A stretch of 64,000 bases of DNA, taken from Bubalus kerabau. Lineage: Eukaryota > Chordata > Mammalia > Artiodactyla > Bovidae. Positions 10,025-20,887 of the stretch are shown piece by piece (position 1 is the stretch's first letter; each line of letters starts with the position of its first letter). The stretch covers positions 44,541,001 to 44,605,000 of the forward strand of contig NC_073630.1 in assembly GCF_029407905.1 (NCBI RefSeq), given 5' to 3'. The notes under the pieces are model-generated. The model was given only the letters and a program-made list of their open reading frames with translations. It was not told the DNA's origin and searched no databases. Position numbers and translations under genes: made by a program.

Positions 10025-11203
10025 TAGGTAGAGGAACCAGAGATCAAATTGCCAACATCCACTGGATCATGGAAAAAGCAAGAGAGTCCCAGAAAAACAA
10101 CTATTTCTGCTTTATTGACTATGCCAAAGCCTTTGACTGTGTGGATCACAATAAACAGTGGAAAATTCTGAAAGAGATGGGAATACCAGACCACCTGACC
10201 TGCCTCTTGAGAAATTTGTATGCAGGTCAGGAAGCAACAGTTAGAACTGGACATGGAACAACAGACTGGTTCCAAATAGGAAAAGGAGTTCATCAAGGCT
10301 GTATACTGTCATCACCCTGCTTATTTAACTTCTATGCAGAGTACATCATGAGAAACTCTGGACTGGAAGAAACACAAGCTGGAATCAAGATTTTTGGGAG
10401 AAACATCAATAACCTCAGATATGCAGATGACACCACCCTTATGGCAGCAAGTGAAGAAGAACTAAAAAGCCTCTTGATGAAAGTGAAAGAGGAGAGTGAA
10501 AAAGTTGGCTTAAAGCTCAACATTCAGAAAATGAAGATCATGGCATCTGGTCCCATCACTTCATGGGAAATAGATGGGGCAACAGTGGAAACAGTGTCAG
10601 ACTTTATTTTTCTGGGCTCCAAAATCACTACAGATGGTGACTTCAGCCATGAAATTAAAAGACGCTTACTCCTTGGAAGGAAAGTTATGACCAACCTAGA
10701 TAGCATGTTCAAAAGCAGAGACATTACTTTGCCAACAAAGGTCCATCTAGTCAAGGCTATGGTTTTTCCAGTGGTCATGTATAGATGTGAGAGTTGGACT
10801 GTGAAGAAAGCTGAGCACTGAAGAATTGATGCTTTTGAACTGTGGTGTTGGAGAAGACTCTTGAGAGTCCCTTGGACTGCAAGGAGATCCAACCAGTCCA
10901 TTCTAAAGACCAGTCCTGGGTATTATTCATTGGAAGGACTGATGTTGAAGCTGAAACTCCAATACTTTGGCCACCTCATGTGAAGAGTTGACTCATTGGA
11001 AAAGACTCTGATGCTGGGAGGGATTGAGGGCAGGAGGAGAAGAGGACGACAGAGGATGAGATGGCTGGATGGCATCACCGACTTAATGGACATAAGTTTG
11101 AGTGAACTCTGGGAGTTGGTGATGGACAGGGAGGCCTGATGTGCTGCAATTCATAGGGTCGCAAAGAGTCGGGTACGACTGAGCGACTGAAGTGGAACTG
11201 AAT
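10025..11203 (+). mobile_element. BovB LINE, 3' 1.2 kb
   Basis: Starts in the reverse transcriptase at the segment read RGTRDQIANI in other copies. It contains motif A (FIDYAKAFD) at about 10111-10137 and YADD at 10420-10431, then the C-terminal region and the gactgagcgactgaa 3' end. The frame is open from 10069 to 10821 (250 codons) and ends at a TGA just after the KKAEH codons. Further frame breaks follow in the tail. No clear duplication is left; the right flank runs straight into a Bov-tA. Confidence 0.92.
10069..10821 (+). pseudogene. BovB ORF2 reverse transcriptase fragment
   Basis: 250 codons of BovB reverse transcriptase. The fingers are truncated, but motif A and the NINNLRYADDTTLM segment are present. 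The segment after YADD (KVGLKLNIQ, then IMASGPITSW) is intact until the stop at 10819-10821. Lacking the endonuclease and any start context, it is a remnant. Confidence 0.9.
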
Positions 11204-11205
11204 AG

Positions 11206-11424
11206 TAGTAGTAATGGTAGTGTTAGTCGCTTAGTTGTGTCCGACTCTATGCGACCCCACAGGCTGTAACTAGCCAGGCTCCTCTGTCCATGGGATTTTC
11301 GGCAAGAATACTGGAGTGGGTTGCCATTCCCTTCTCCAGGGGATCTTCCTGACTCAGAACCTGGATCTCCAGCATAGTATACTCTCAGATGGTCTCTTTA
11401 CAATCAGAGCCACCAGGGAAACCC
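11206..11424 (-). repeat. Bov-tA SINE
   Basis: Starts with an agtagtagtaatggtagtg microsatellite tail, then ttagtcgcttagttgtgtccgactc, and ends with the head gagccaccagggaaaccc at 11424. It abuts the 3' end of the preceding BovB. The head-side box is damaged (agaacctggatctccagcatag). Confidence 0.85.
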
Positions 11425-12306
11425 AGAGGAGAGTATACTAATTCTTGAAAGAGTGAGGAGGAACCCTGAAATTGCAATGTCTCTTTTATAGCACCTCAAA
11501 GTCCTCAATGGAAAGTATTATGTTTGTACTAGTTTTAAAAATAGCACCAGTCCCCTTACACATTACTCTAACACAGTTTTTGTGGCTATGGGGTTTTTCC
11601 TTTGGGCTTTCTGTCCATGAGGTTCGCTAACTGGGTGAAACAGATTTCTTCTGCCACCATTTGAAATATGGATTCTTCCTCCATCAGGGAAGGAAATTTC
11701 CAGCGACATGGTTTTTACCTGGAAGATCTATAGCCATTAATTAGCCTGCCTCCCTGTTATCTCAGCTCCTTGCCTTCTTACCTTTTGCTTTTTCTCTTGA
11801 TTCTGAGCTATGATGTTGAGTAGAAAGTGAGAAACTAGCCCAAAGTTTCATTTGGTTCCTTTGCTGTGGATATTCTCTTTTGCCCATATTATCTGGCTAG
11901 AATGAATAAACCTGGGTTCCTTTACAACTACATTGTTGTTCTCTGATATTGGAAAATATGCCACTCAGCCATTCTGCAGTAAAAATTCTGCAGTAAAAGT
12001 AGGTTCACAGATTTAGCTTTTCTAAGCATGTGGTGTTGATGCCAATGAGATTATGCCCCTGAATCAAATACTGCAGTTATTGATGCAATCATATATTTTT
12101 CTCCAAGACTCTTACAAAACCCACTTGATTTCCCCAGATCAGTTTGATGCCTCAGTGCTTAAGAAGAAAACTAATATCAAATGGAAGGGGCACAACTTTG
12201 CTACTATATTCTTTGATGTTTTTGCTCTACTTTCTTTCTGTTACTCATTTCAAAATACTCACACTCATTTATGGAATACATTCCTAAAGTGATACAGGCT
12301 CTATTT
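11425..12306. other. unassigned DNA
   Basis: Nearly 900 bases without a recognised repeat. The 79-codon frame at 12053-12292 has no recognisable motif. Confidence 0.45.
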
Positions 12307-12450
12307 GTTAGGGATTGAATATTTGTGTCTCCTAAAACTCACATGTTGAGGCCCTCTAACCCCCAATGTGTATTTGAAGACAGAGTCTCAAAGTGGGACA
12401 GAGTCAAGAGACAAAGTAGGTAATTAAACAGTTAACCCCACTAGGGGATT
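12307..12450 (+). repeat. MLT1-type LTR, 5' part
   Basis: ttagggattgaatatttgtgtctcctaaaactcacatgttgaggccctctaacccccaatgtg follows the start of an MLT1 (MaLR) LTR. The copy is cut by the Bov-tA that follows, and I cannot follow it convincingly beyond. Confidence 0.6.
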
Positions 12451-12668
12451 CCACGTGGTACTAGTGGTAAAGAATCCAATCCGCTTGTCAATGCAGGAGA
12501 CATGAGATGCAGGTTCTATTCCTGGGTCGGGAAGATGTCCTGGAGGAGAAAATGGCAATCCGCTCCAGTATTCTTGCCTGGAGGATCCTGCGGACAGAGG
12601 AGCCTAGCAGGCTACAGTCCATAGGGTCGCAAAGAGTCAACATGACTGAAGTAACTCAGCACATATTG
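12451..12668 (+). repeat. Bov-tA SINE
   Basis: The duplication ctaggggatt at 12441-12450 and 12669-12678 flanks it exactly. The head is degraded at the very start (ccacgtggtactag), while the body (gggtcgggaagatgtcctggagg) and tail (ggtcgcaaagagtcaacatgactgaag) are clear. Confidence 0.9.
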
Positions 12669-12678
12669 CTAGGGGATT

Positions 12679-13005
12679 GTAAGTAAAGAAAAAAGTATGG
12701 GAAACCCTGTAAGTTAATAATCACTGAAGAAAGCAGGTTTTCTTAACCACAAAACCAAGCAGGCTTGCTTAGTAACAAAAGCATTCAACAGAAGTATGAG
12801 ATATGCCCCAGGACAATAAAAGAATAACGGCATGAGACCCACATCCTGTCCAGTGAGCTCAGTAACTTAATGGCCCTTAGGACATGCTCTCTGCACACAT
12901 AAAATAATAATAACTTATGGAAAGGTGACATTATACTGAAACCTGAGATTATTTACCATTTTTAACATATATTACCACTTTTTAGCATATATTATCACTT
13001 TAGTC
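12679..13005. other. possible retroviral LTR-like remnant, unassigned
   Basis: The stretch at about 12700-12900 (aaaccaagcaggcttgcttag... ccccaggacaataaaag...) has the look of a bovid LTR: a gacaataaaag polyadenylation-like motif and a following acatgctctctgcacaca. I cannot see defined ends, a duplication or any internal coding region, so this is only a suspicion. An AT-rich ttagcatatatta repeat follows at 12960-13000. Confidence 0.3.
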
Positions 13006-13322
13006 GGAGAAGGCAATGGCTTCTAGTACTCTAGTACTAGAGTACTCTCTAGTACTAGTACACTCTAGTACTCTTGTCTGGAAAATCCTATGGATGGAGG
13101 AGCCTGGTAGACTGCAGTCTATGGGGTCGTGAAGAGTCAGATACGACTGAGCAACTTCACTTTCACTTTTCACTTTCATGCATTGGAGAAGGAAATGGCA
13201 ACCCACACCATTGTTCTTGCCTGGAGAATCTCAGGGACGGGGGAGCCTGGTGGGCTGCCGTCCATGGGGTCGCACAGAGTCGGACACGACTGAAGTGACT
13301 TAGCACCATCAGCAGCAGCAGC
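13006..13322 (+). repeat. BOV-A2 SINE with internal CTAGTAC expansion
   Basis: Two Bov-A monomers joined by cactttcacttttcactttcatgcattgg, with 3' end gtgacttagcaccatcagcagcagcagca. In the first monomer the usual ccccactccagtactc is replaced by about 50 bases of repeated ctagtac/agtact units (13022-13073). Confidence 0.88.
13025..13046. repeat. 22-bp perfect palindrome
   Basis: agtactctagt at 13025-13035 is followed directly by its exact reverse complement at 13036-13046. It is part of the ctagtac expansion inside the BOV-A2. Confidence 0.85.
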
Positions 13323-13349
13323 ACTTTTGTGCCAGGACAGTCCTGGCTT

Positions 13350-13442
13350 GACCATGTAGGGACAAGAGGAGCCTGTCAGGCTACAGTCCATGTGGTCCCA
13401 ATGAGTCAGACACAACTTAGCAACTAACACTTTCACTTTCAC
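13350..13442 (+). repeat. Bov-A monomer fragment
   Basis: acaagaggagcctgtcaggctacagtccatgtggtcccaatgagtcagacacaac with an aactaacactttcacttt tail. It lies some 30 bases beyond the AGC tail of the preceding BOV-A2 in the same orientation. Confidence 0.7.
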
Positions 13443-13985
13443 ACAGTATATAATAATAATGCAATTTACTGAATGAATGGATAGGGTTAATGAGATTCAT
13501 TTCTGTATTCCACAGTCACACATACTTACTCTAATTTTTTCCATGTTCCCCCAAATTTGGTCTTATTCATGAAGAGTTATCAAAACAGAATCATTATCAA
13601 TCACTAAGAATGGATCAGCCCAGAATCATCTTCTAGAAACGTGATTCAGACTTTGCTTTACTTAGAGTGGGTCATACAGGTTAGCAAGTACAGTCACATG
13701 GAACACTTCCCTGTGTTTTTCTCAAGGAACAGACAGCCTTTCTGTACAGAAATATAAATCAACATCCTCATTTTAGAAGTCTATGCACATCAATTCCACT
13801 TGATATATGTCTGCATACTCTTGGAGCAAAGCTATCTTTATGAACAAATATCAGCTCAAGTGAACACAGGAGCTCAAAAAAGTGATAAAAAGAACATAAA
13901 AATTTGATGGGCTTCAAGTAATAAACTGAGTCCACAGTCCATAAACAGGTGCACCTTCTGTGGTGCTCCAAATTGACTTCTAAAG
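13443..13985. other. unassigned DNA
   Basis: No known repeat or gene; the 90-codon minus frame at 13768-14040 runs into the next SINE and is accidental. Confidence 0.45.
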
Positions 13986-13989
13986 ATTC

Positions 13990-14158
13990 TGTTAGTCGCT
14001 CAGTCACGTCTGGCTCTTTGCAACCCCATGGTCTGTTCATGGGATTCTCCAGGCAAGAATACTGGAGTGGGTCGCCACTCTCCAGGGGAACTTCCTGAAC
14101 CAGGGATTAAACCCTGGTTTCCAGCAATGCTGGAAGATTCTTTACCATCTGAGCTACC
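13990..14158 (-). repeat. Bov-tA SINE, shortened
   Basis: Reads gttagtcgctcagtcacgtctggctc to ctgagctacca. The middle is short compared with other copies (atggtctgttcatgggattctcc lacks the usual acaggctcctctgtc). Imperfect attctgt duplications may flank it. Confidence 0.8.
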
Positions 14159-14164
14159 AACAAT

Positions 14165-15385
14165 TCTGTACACATGGGAAAAATAAGGTCTTTTTCTAAA
14201 GAAGGCTTTGGTAGGGATGTGGGGAATCCCCTTAAAAACATGGGTTTTAGTAAGCCTGAGACTTTGACATATAATATTTTGTGCAAACTGAATCCTAAAT
14301 GAATATCTTTTGATGGAATGATTGAGATTTTAAAAATCAAAGCAATAGATACAAATTTAATATATATCAAGTTCTGTGCAGGGTGTAGACATGATTAAAT
14401 CCTCAAATAATTTATAGTTTGCTTTTATTCAATAAAGTATGATGATCATGATCATGCAAATAAGTCAATCAAGGTATAATTAAACAGTGGCAACAACAAC
14501 ATCAAGAGTGCCACAGGCTTTATGGAATAATCTGCCAACTAAGCTGGTCAGGCAGCAGCTGACTTATGGGAAGTATGTGCTTTCACAGAGCTCTGATCAC
14601 TTCATGTCCAAACTGTTGGCAGACATCACTAATCAGCCACCAGACTTTATCCTGCTGGGTCAAGATGCATCCCTCAAATCTTTCCCAATGCAGTGTTCTT
14701 GGCAGACAATTAGCTAGAGCTGGCTGGCAAGATGAAATCTATTTGTTAATGCTGTCTTATATTATTCCTCACATGATATGGTTTGGGCCCCCCGATCTTA
14801 TTTATCACACTCTCTTGGATTCTTGGCAGATGGTCTGGATTTTTCTCATTTAACATCTATTTCAAGCTCCTTCTGGAAAGTCACTCTTTGCTGTAGAAAC
14901 AAGAAAGTTAAATACTACTTAACCTAGACTCCCTTGCAGCTAGAGATCTGTATTTTAGTTCCACCTGAATTTGGAACAGAGAGGAGAGAGGCAGGGCTGG
15001 GCCAGAGTTCTGAGATCACAGCTCCTAAACATAGGGTTCCATGTTGCAGTGGTCAGCTATGCTGACCATGGCAGAGGTGGGCTGAGGCTGGGAGCCAAGA
15101 GTTATTCCCAGAACCCCCTCCTAGAGCTTTGTCTTTAAGTCCTTCCAACTAGTTTGTAAGCCACCAAATACCTGGCACCAAAATCTTTTTCTTTTAAATC
15201 TAGTAAAATGCTCCTGTTGTCTATATCTGAACCCTAATCTGTAGAGAATTTGTCCCTTAAAATAGCTATTACTATAAAGTCTGCCCTAAACCAAGAAGAA
15301 TAGCTTTCTATTTTTGCCCTTATCCAGAAAATAGATTTATGTGAACGGATACTGGTACCATGACAAGTACTGAAACACTTGAGCC
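14165..15385. other. unassigned single-copy-looking DNA
   Basis: No repeat family recognised across 1.2 kb. A 76-codon frame at 14487-14717 has fairly protein-like composition (MATTTSRVPQALWNNLPTKL and onward), but I do not recognise it, it overlaps another open frame, and no splice or promoter context supports it. Confidence 0.4.
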
Positions 15386-15389
15386 ACCA

Positions 15390-15500
15390 GATGAGTAGCT
15401 AATAGTCTGTACAATTCTCTCAATTCCTCTGAGCCACAGGTTCCTCATCTGTGAAATGAGAGAAATGCCAGCCACTTCTATCTCTAGCAATCTTTGCACT
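15390..15500 (+). repeat. MIR SINE fragment
   Basis: attctctcaattcctctgagccacaggttcctcatctgtgaaatgagagaaatgcc is the forward MIR core. Confidence 0.6.
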
Positions 15501-16012
15501 TGATAAAATTATTTTCTACCATGGCTCTTTAAATAGCTAGTTATCCATGAAATTTTAAAAATCTACTGATCATCTACTCTGCATCTTTCTTGCATAAAGT
15601 GGTTTTTTTTTTTTTTTTAGTAAATTATTGATCACTGGAGAGAGAGGTGACCTGAAGTTACTTCTAAGATAAGCACCTCATAGCTTAAGGAAATTTGGGG
15701 GTTCCTATTTCCATTTTACAGATAAATAAAGTTAGGATCATGAAGAAGAAATTACCTAAATTCAGATATCTATGGGATGACACTTGTTTCTTATTCTACA
15801 AACAGTAACATCCTCCTTTCATTATTTCAGTTTTACCAAAGAGAAAAGGGGAAGAATATAATGCAAAATTGGGTGCTTATTCTTTGAATGGAATGAAGGA
15901 GGTAAACTAATGTTTACATTTTTATTTCTCAGCAAAGCTCATTTAGTACATGACCAGCTCTTGAGCTGTCTTTTTGATACTTATTGAACTTCAAACATCT
16001 AACATTTCATGT
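15501..16012. other. unassigned DNA with T-tract
   Basis: A run of about 17 T lies at 15602-15619. A weak MIR-like motif (ccattttacagataaataaag) at 15710-15731 is too short to call. Confidence 0.45.
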
Positions 16013-16024
16013 CTATACAAGTTT

Positions 16025-16247
16025 GCATGCATGCTAATTCACTTCAGTCATGTCCAACTCTTTGTGACCCTATGGGCAGTAACTCACCAGGCTCCTCTGT
16101 CCAAGGGATTCTCCAGGCAAGAATACTGAAGTGGGTTGCCATGCCTCCCTTCAGGGCATCTTTCTGACCCAGGGATCAAACTCACATCTCTTAGGTCTCC
16201 TGCATTGGCAGGCAGGTTCTTTACCATTAGTGCCACCTCGGAAGCCC
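16025..16247 (-). repeat. Bov-tA SINE
   Basis: Flanked by ctatacaagttt (16013-16024) and ctatacatgttt (16248-16259), a 12-bp duplication with one mismatch. The tail side begins gcatgcatgctaattcacttcag; the head ends gtgccacctcggaagccc. Confidence 0.9.
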
Positions 16248-16259
16248 CTATACATGTTT

Positions 16260-16929
16260 ATTCATGTCTAAATTTGATTGTAAGCTTTTTGATAAGTATC
16301 TGATTTTAACATTTTCAGTGAACTGTGATGCACCTTGTATCAGATAGAATTCAATAAATGTTTTTTATTATTTACTTAAATTATATTTAAAAGCAAATAA
16401 ACTTTTAGCTCCATAAGGAGTCAAGTGGATAAAAATTTAGGGTACTTTTTTTAAAAAGTCTGCTCTGACTCCATCATTATTATTATGTAGCTGTTGTGTT
16501 TGTTATTTTTCCCCACTTCATTCAAGGTAATGATCAAAATGTAAATTCACTGTAGAAGAATAAAGTAACAGATTTAAAACATGAGAGATGATTAAAAAAT
16601 ATAAAGATACGCATTATAATTCTTTTAGTCAATGTGAGTTTTAAATCAGATATTGAGCTTCCTAGTAGCAAAAGCAAGAAGTAGACCATAACATTTGACC
16701 CAAAAAACACTGAATACTACATATAAATTTTTAAGGTGCTTGAGATGACAGGTTTTCCTAGAACTGAGTGGAAAAGACCACTTAACAGAAGTCAGAATAA
16801 CATAAACAATTACAAAAATTTGCATAACATCTATAATATAGAAACTATGTTATCTACATTACAGTTCACCTAAGCCACACAAAAATTCTGACGTATGTTT
16901 ATGTTTACTAGTAGTGCTTCAATTTTTAA
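16260..16929. other. AT-rich unassigned DNA
   Basis: About 670 AT-rich bases. No known repeat or coding signal. Confidence 0.45.
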
Positions 16930-17004
16930 ATGAAAGGAAGAGAAAGAGGGAGAAAGGAAAGAAGAGAAAGGAGAGATGAGAGAAAAAGAGTGTGAGAGAC
17001 AGAA
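16930..17004 (+). repeat. purine-rich GA simple repeat
   Basis: Almost pure A/G over about 70 bases (gaaaggaagagaaagagggag and similar units), a polypurine tract. Its complement gives a Ser/Leu-rich chance frame. Confidence 0.75.
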
Positions 17005-17125
17005 TCAGGTTTGTCTGGATTCAAAGCCCATGTTTTGCTGCTGAACCAGTCACCTGCTTGCCACCAACATATGACCTGGAGCAGGTTGCTTACACTTTTC
17101 CCCATGACATTCATCGATCATGAAT
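17005..17125 (+). repeat. MIR SINE fragment
   Basis: aatcaggtttgtctggattcaaagcccatgttttgctgct then cctggagcaggttgcttacacttttcc follows the forward MIR tRNA-side and core order (ctgggttcgaatccc, then ttgggcaagttactt). Confidence 0.5.
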
Positions 17126-17129
17126 ATAT

Positions 17130-19590
17130 GAAATAACGACCCTGTCTTTCCTGCTATAAAGGGTCATGGAGACAAATAATGAAATGCACATGGAAGCCCT
17201 CTGAGGTACTATTATAGCTATTGAAGATCTGCTAATTGCACTACTAATAATATTAACAACTATTATTAAATTACCAAAAAGAATATAGAATTATCTAAAA
17301 TCAATGGTTTGATTTGCACATGGTAGAAGAGATATTGTTGATTATTCTCAAATTCTCATGGTGTTCTCTGATTTCTGGCCTCCTTTCCTTTCAGAGGTGT
17401 AGCCAGCATGGGGTGAAAAGAGGGAGGGAGGAGTTTGCCTAGTGACTCTGTTAAGAGAATACTTGCAAAATATGTCTCAGTTTTATCTTCTGAGGAAATT
17501 AGGAGTCTAGTCTTGCCTTCGGGCAGGCTAGGATTACAGTCGTACATGTCGTTGCCCTGTTACAAACAGCCACTACCTGGGCCTGCGGTTGCCTTAGTAA
17601 CCTTTCTCAGTAAGCATTTAAGGAAAGTGTCCTAATGTAAGTGTTGTAGAAAGAACCCATGTGACATTTACCAGACTAAGGAGATTCACTTTCATGGCCC
17701 AAAGGATGTGCTAGGTGGGGTTCCTAATGGCCAGTGAATGTCTTCCTTAGAAGAACACTAATCCAGTGTAACATCTACAAAACCTACCACCATGCTCATT
17801 TCCATGGAAAACAGGGTGCTTAATGGAGAAATGCATGGAAAATAAAGATTTCTACAAAATTCAAAGGGCAAAAGAAACCCACTGTACTACCTAATATCAC
17901 ACTATTGAGTAAACCAAGAAAGTTACAAATTCCTCTGGAGGCAAGAATAAGGACAGACTTTTTATGTCTAACTCTATAACAAAAACTGCTGAAGAGGACA
18001 CAGGAAGTGCAGTTTCCTTTTAAGAAGATCTCAGTGAATGTATCAACTAAATTGAGAGAGAAAGGAAGATTTTTAGGCCAATCATCTGTTTCCCTTGCTT
18101 TCACAATGTTTTATTGACATCACAGGTTGTTAGGGTTAAAAGCAGGGAGGCTTGTTTCCAGGCAACCATTCAGAGAACAAGGATGACGGCAGCTCTTTTA
18201 TCTTTAATCTGTGATTTTAAAGGTTTCCCTGGGGATCATTATTCCAACAGCAGGAAGGGGAAATCACGAAGGAACCCACAGGAAGAATTTATGGCTGTGT
18301 TTAGAAGTGACCTCATCCATTTCTGTTCTCATTTATTGGCTGAAATTCAGGCACATGGGCAAATCTAAAGGCAAGGCAGGTTGGGAAATGTAGTCTAGCT
18401 GTGCATTCAGAAAAGGGAAAGAAGATGGAAATGGATTTTTCTCTGACACCTTAGGTTTCTTGCTACTAATATAATCTTAATTTTTTGGAAATTAAACTTC
18501 TCTCCTCACTTTAGGGATTGTCCTAGAGGTTTGACATTCCTTTGAAATGACACTTTAGAATAAATATTTTTTATAAAGTTCTCATCTATACTCATGCAAG
18601 ATCTTCTGGATATTTATAGATTTCTTAAGCCTACTATTTAATCATATAATTTTTCAATGCACCTTGGGATCAGGGACCAATCATTTCCTAAATGTCACTT
18701 ATTTGCAGAAGTAAGCAGCAGCATCTTTCTTAGCAGTTTATTATAAGACCACTTCAATAAAGCTATTGGGAAGACAGGCACACCTCTAAAGTAATCTAAG
18801 CCAAATTAGCTGACACCTGCAGCTGACAAGAAGGATAAGAGTACTCAGTCCTGCTCTGTGTCTCTGATCACACAGCGTCTGGAAGAGGCATGTTGATTTT
18901 CACCAGCATGAATATCAGCAGTTGCAGACACCTTATTAGAGGAGGAAAGAGATGGACAAGCACGGCCTATAAAGAGATTGACATTGCTGGGCACGGTGCT
19001 GAGGATTAATCCTTCAAAGCTGTGGGATGCCAAGCAAAACCGAAATCCAACCATCACGGAACACGTTAAAATCAGTAGGTCTATACACATCTCTAAATGA
19101 TTACTTTGAGCAGAGGGGAAGTGTTCCATTTACTACCTGCTGTACTACCTGTTAGTTGTTAACACTGAAGAGGGAAGAAAAGTTTAAAATAAGCTATTTT
19201 TAGTATGCTTTAAGACCATTATTCAAGAATAACGTAAGAGGATAGTTGTAAAACTAAATGGATGACATGCTCCATTTCTTGTCTTCTGACAATAAATGGC
19301 CAAAGTGACTTCTGTACTTAGAAGTAATTCTATTTAGCAGTGTGTGTTCACTGTCTTCTCTTATTACAACAACCATCCAATAATGCACACTTAGGCTTTA
19401 ACTTGTTTCAGACAGTGACTTTTAGGTTTCTTTACAGATGAGCACAGGTTAGGTTTGATCACTGGTTTCATAATGCTCAGTGCTCAGACTGTATCTGAAA
19501 GAAAGAGTATGGATAGGAACTGTTAAAAACTAGTATAAACTTATTCAAAAGGAGATTAATTAATAAAATTCTTTGTCCTCTTTTTTTTTT
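17130..19590. other. repeat-poor intronic block
   Basis: About 2.4 kb in which I find no young or ancient interspersed repeat. Frames of 60-94 codons occur on both strands (for example 17820-18104 minus and 18845-19129 minus), but none carries a recognisable domain. Confidence 0.5.
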
Positions 19591-19599
19591 TCAGTCTTT

Positions 19600-19800
19600 G
19601 TCTTCTTCCTCCACCTGCAAATTCCTAGTCTTCCCTCATAGCCCATGATGCTCTCTCTCTGAAGCTCTTCCCAACTCCAGTAAAAAGAGTATGCTGCTTC
19701 GTCTTTTGTTTTTATCACACTACTTTCATTACATTTTATGATGTATCTCTTCTCATCTTCAATTCTTTAGGAAGGAAACCATGTCATTAATGGAATCAGC
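19600..19800 (+). repeat. L2 LINE 3' fragment
   Basis: tgaagctcttcccaactccag, then a tttttatcacactactttcattacattttatg stretch and aattctttaggaaggaaaccatgtc follow the L2 3' UTR order (gccttccctgacc, tagcacttatca, gaatgtaagctcc). Diverged. Confidence 0.45.
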
Positions 19801-19804
19801 ATAT

Positions 19805-20000
19805 GGCTGTTAAAAACAGGGTCTTCAACCAGACAGCCTATTATCAAACACGGGTTCCACTGCCACCATGAGTATAATCTTAGTATCATCTGTAAAATGA
19901 GGAAAATGGGAATACCTGCTTTGTTGTGTCATTGAAAGCATTAAGTGAGATAGTAATATACAAAATGCTTTGAATAGTACCAGGTTCAGTTAAACATTTG
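19805..20000 (+). repeat. MIR SINE
   Basis: aacacgggttccactgcc, then gtatcatctgtaaaatgaggaaaatgggaatacctgc, aaagcattaagtgagatag and aaatgctttgaatagtaccagg is the MIR consensus order over almost full length. Confidence 0.7.
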
Positions 20001-20009
20001 CCATTACTT

Positions 20010-20625
20010 CTTTTTAATATCACCATGTCTTTAATGTCAAGTATAAAGTAGATGCACTCGGATTGTGTATAAAAAAAGCAATTCTATAACAATTAAATAC
20101 TCTAAGGTATTTACTTTTGCATGGTTCTTCAAATACTTGTGAGGAAATGCGAACACTTGTGTTCAGGAACTGAGCTTGAATGCCCCCTTATCCCAAATCT
20201 TAGTTTCTTCAATAAGCTTCCATTTATTTTCCTAAAATTTCTTATAAGAAATCAAGAGTATTTTAAACATATTTATATTTTATGGAGTTCTAAAAGAGAA
20301 TTCAGGCACAGAGCAGTGGCTGTGGTTGGCTAGCTTTATATTAGATGACTTTCTTCATTTTGACAAAATTAGGTATAACGTAGGAAGCAATAAAGAATCT
20401 GCTCTTCTCATTCACTTTCCATTAGCTGGCCCTCCTGTGGAGACATTAGGTGCTAATTCCTGTTCTGCCTCCTATGTGCACATGTCTGACAGTGAATTTT
20501 TATCCATAAAAAATTTTTGCCATCTGAACAGGGAGTGGGAACTGAGGTATATGTGCAGGGCATGGGGATTCGTGCAAAGCAATGTCCATGTCCTGAGAAC
20601 TCCATCTAGCAGCCTGAAACGCTGC
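20010..20625. other. unassigned DNA
   Basis: No known repeat. The 108-codon frame at 20326-20652 has no recognisable motif and runs into the neighbouring L2. Confidence 0.45.
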
Positions 20626-20629
20626 TCGA

Positions 20630-20880
20630 AACGCATTCATTCATTCAACTAGTACTGAGAACTATGACATTATGGCATAATTTTAGGGGCTAGGAATCCA
20701 GTGGTGAATAACCTAAGAGTATAAACAACAGACAGACCATAAGCAAAATACAGTCCATTGGAAAATAATGATGCACTGTGGGGATAAATGAAACAGAAAA
20801 GGGGGTCAGATAAGGTTGGAGGCATGCAGTTTCAGATGGGAGGATCAGGAAAGGCCCCATGGAGGCTTCTGAGATTTCTG
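20630..20880 (-). repeat. L2 LINE 3' fragment
   Basis: Antisense L2 order on the plus strand: attcattcattcaactagtactgagaac, ggggctaggaatccagtggtgaataac, atacagtccattgg, then gatcaggaaaggccccatggaggcttctgag. Confidence 0.55.
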
Positions 20881-20887
20881 ATCATGT

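Noticed and set aside
13025..13073. CTAGTAC repeats as a CRISPR array or origin
   Set aside because: Units are 7-10 bases without spacers and lie within a SINE in a mammalian genome.
14487..14717. 76-codon frame beginning MATTTSRVPQ as a possible gene or retrocopy
   Set aside because: I do not recognise the protein, a second overlapping frame is equally open, there is no A-tail or duplication to mark a retrocopy, and no splice context.
18845..19129. 94-codon minus-strand frame as a further KCNIP4 alternative exon
   Set aside because: The peptide does not resemble any KChIP N-terminus I know, and no phase-1 donor junction to the shared SVED region is evident.
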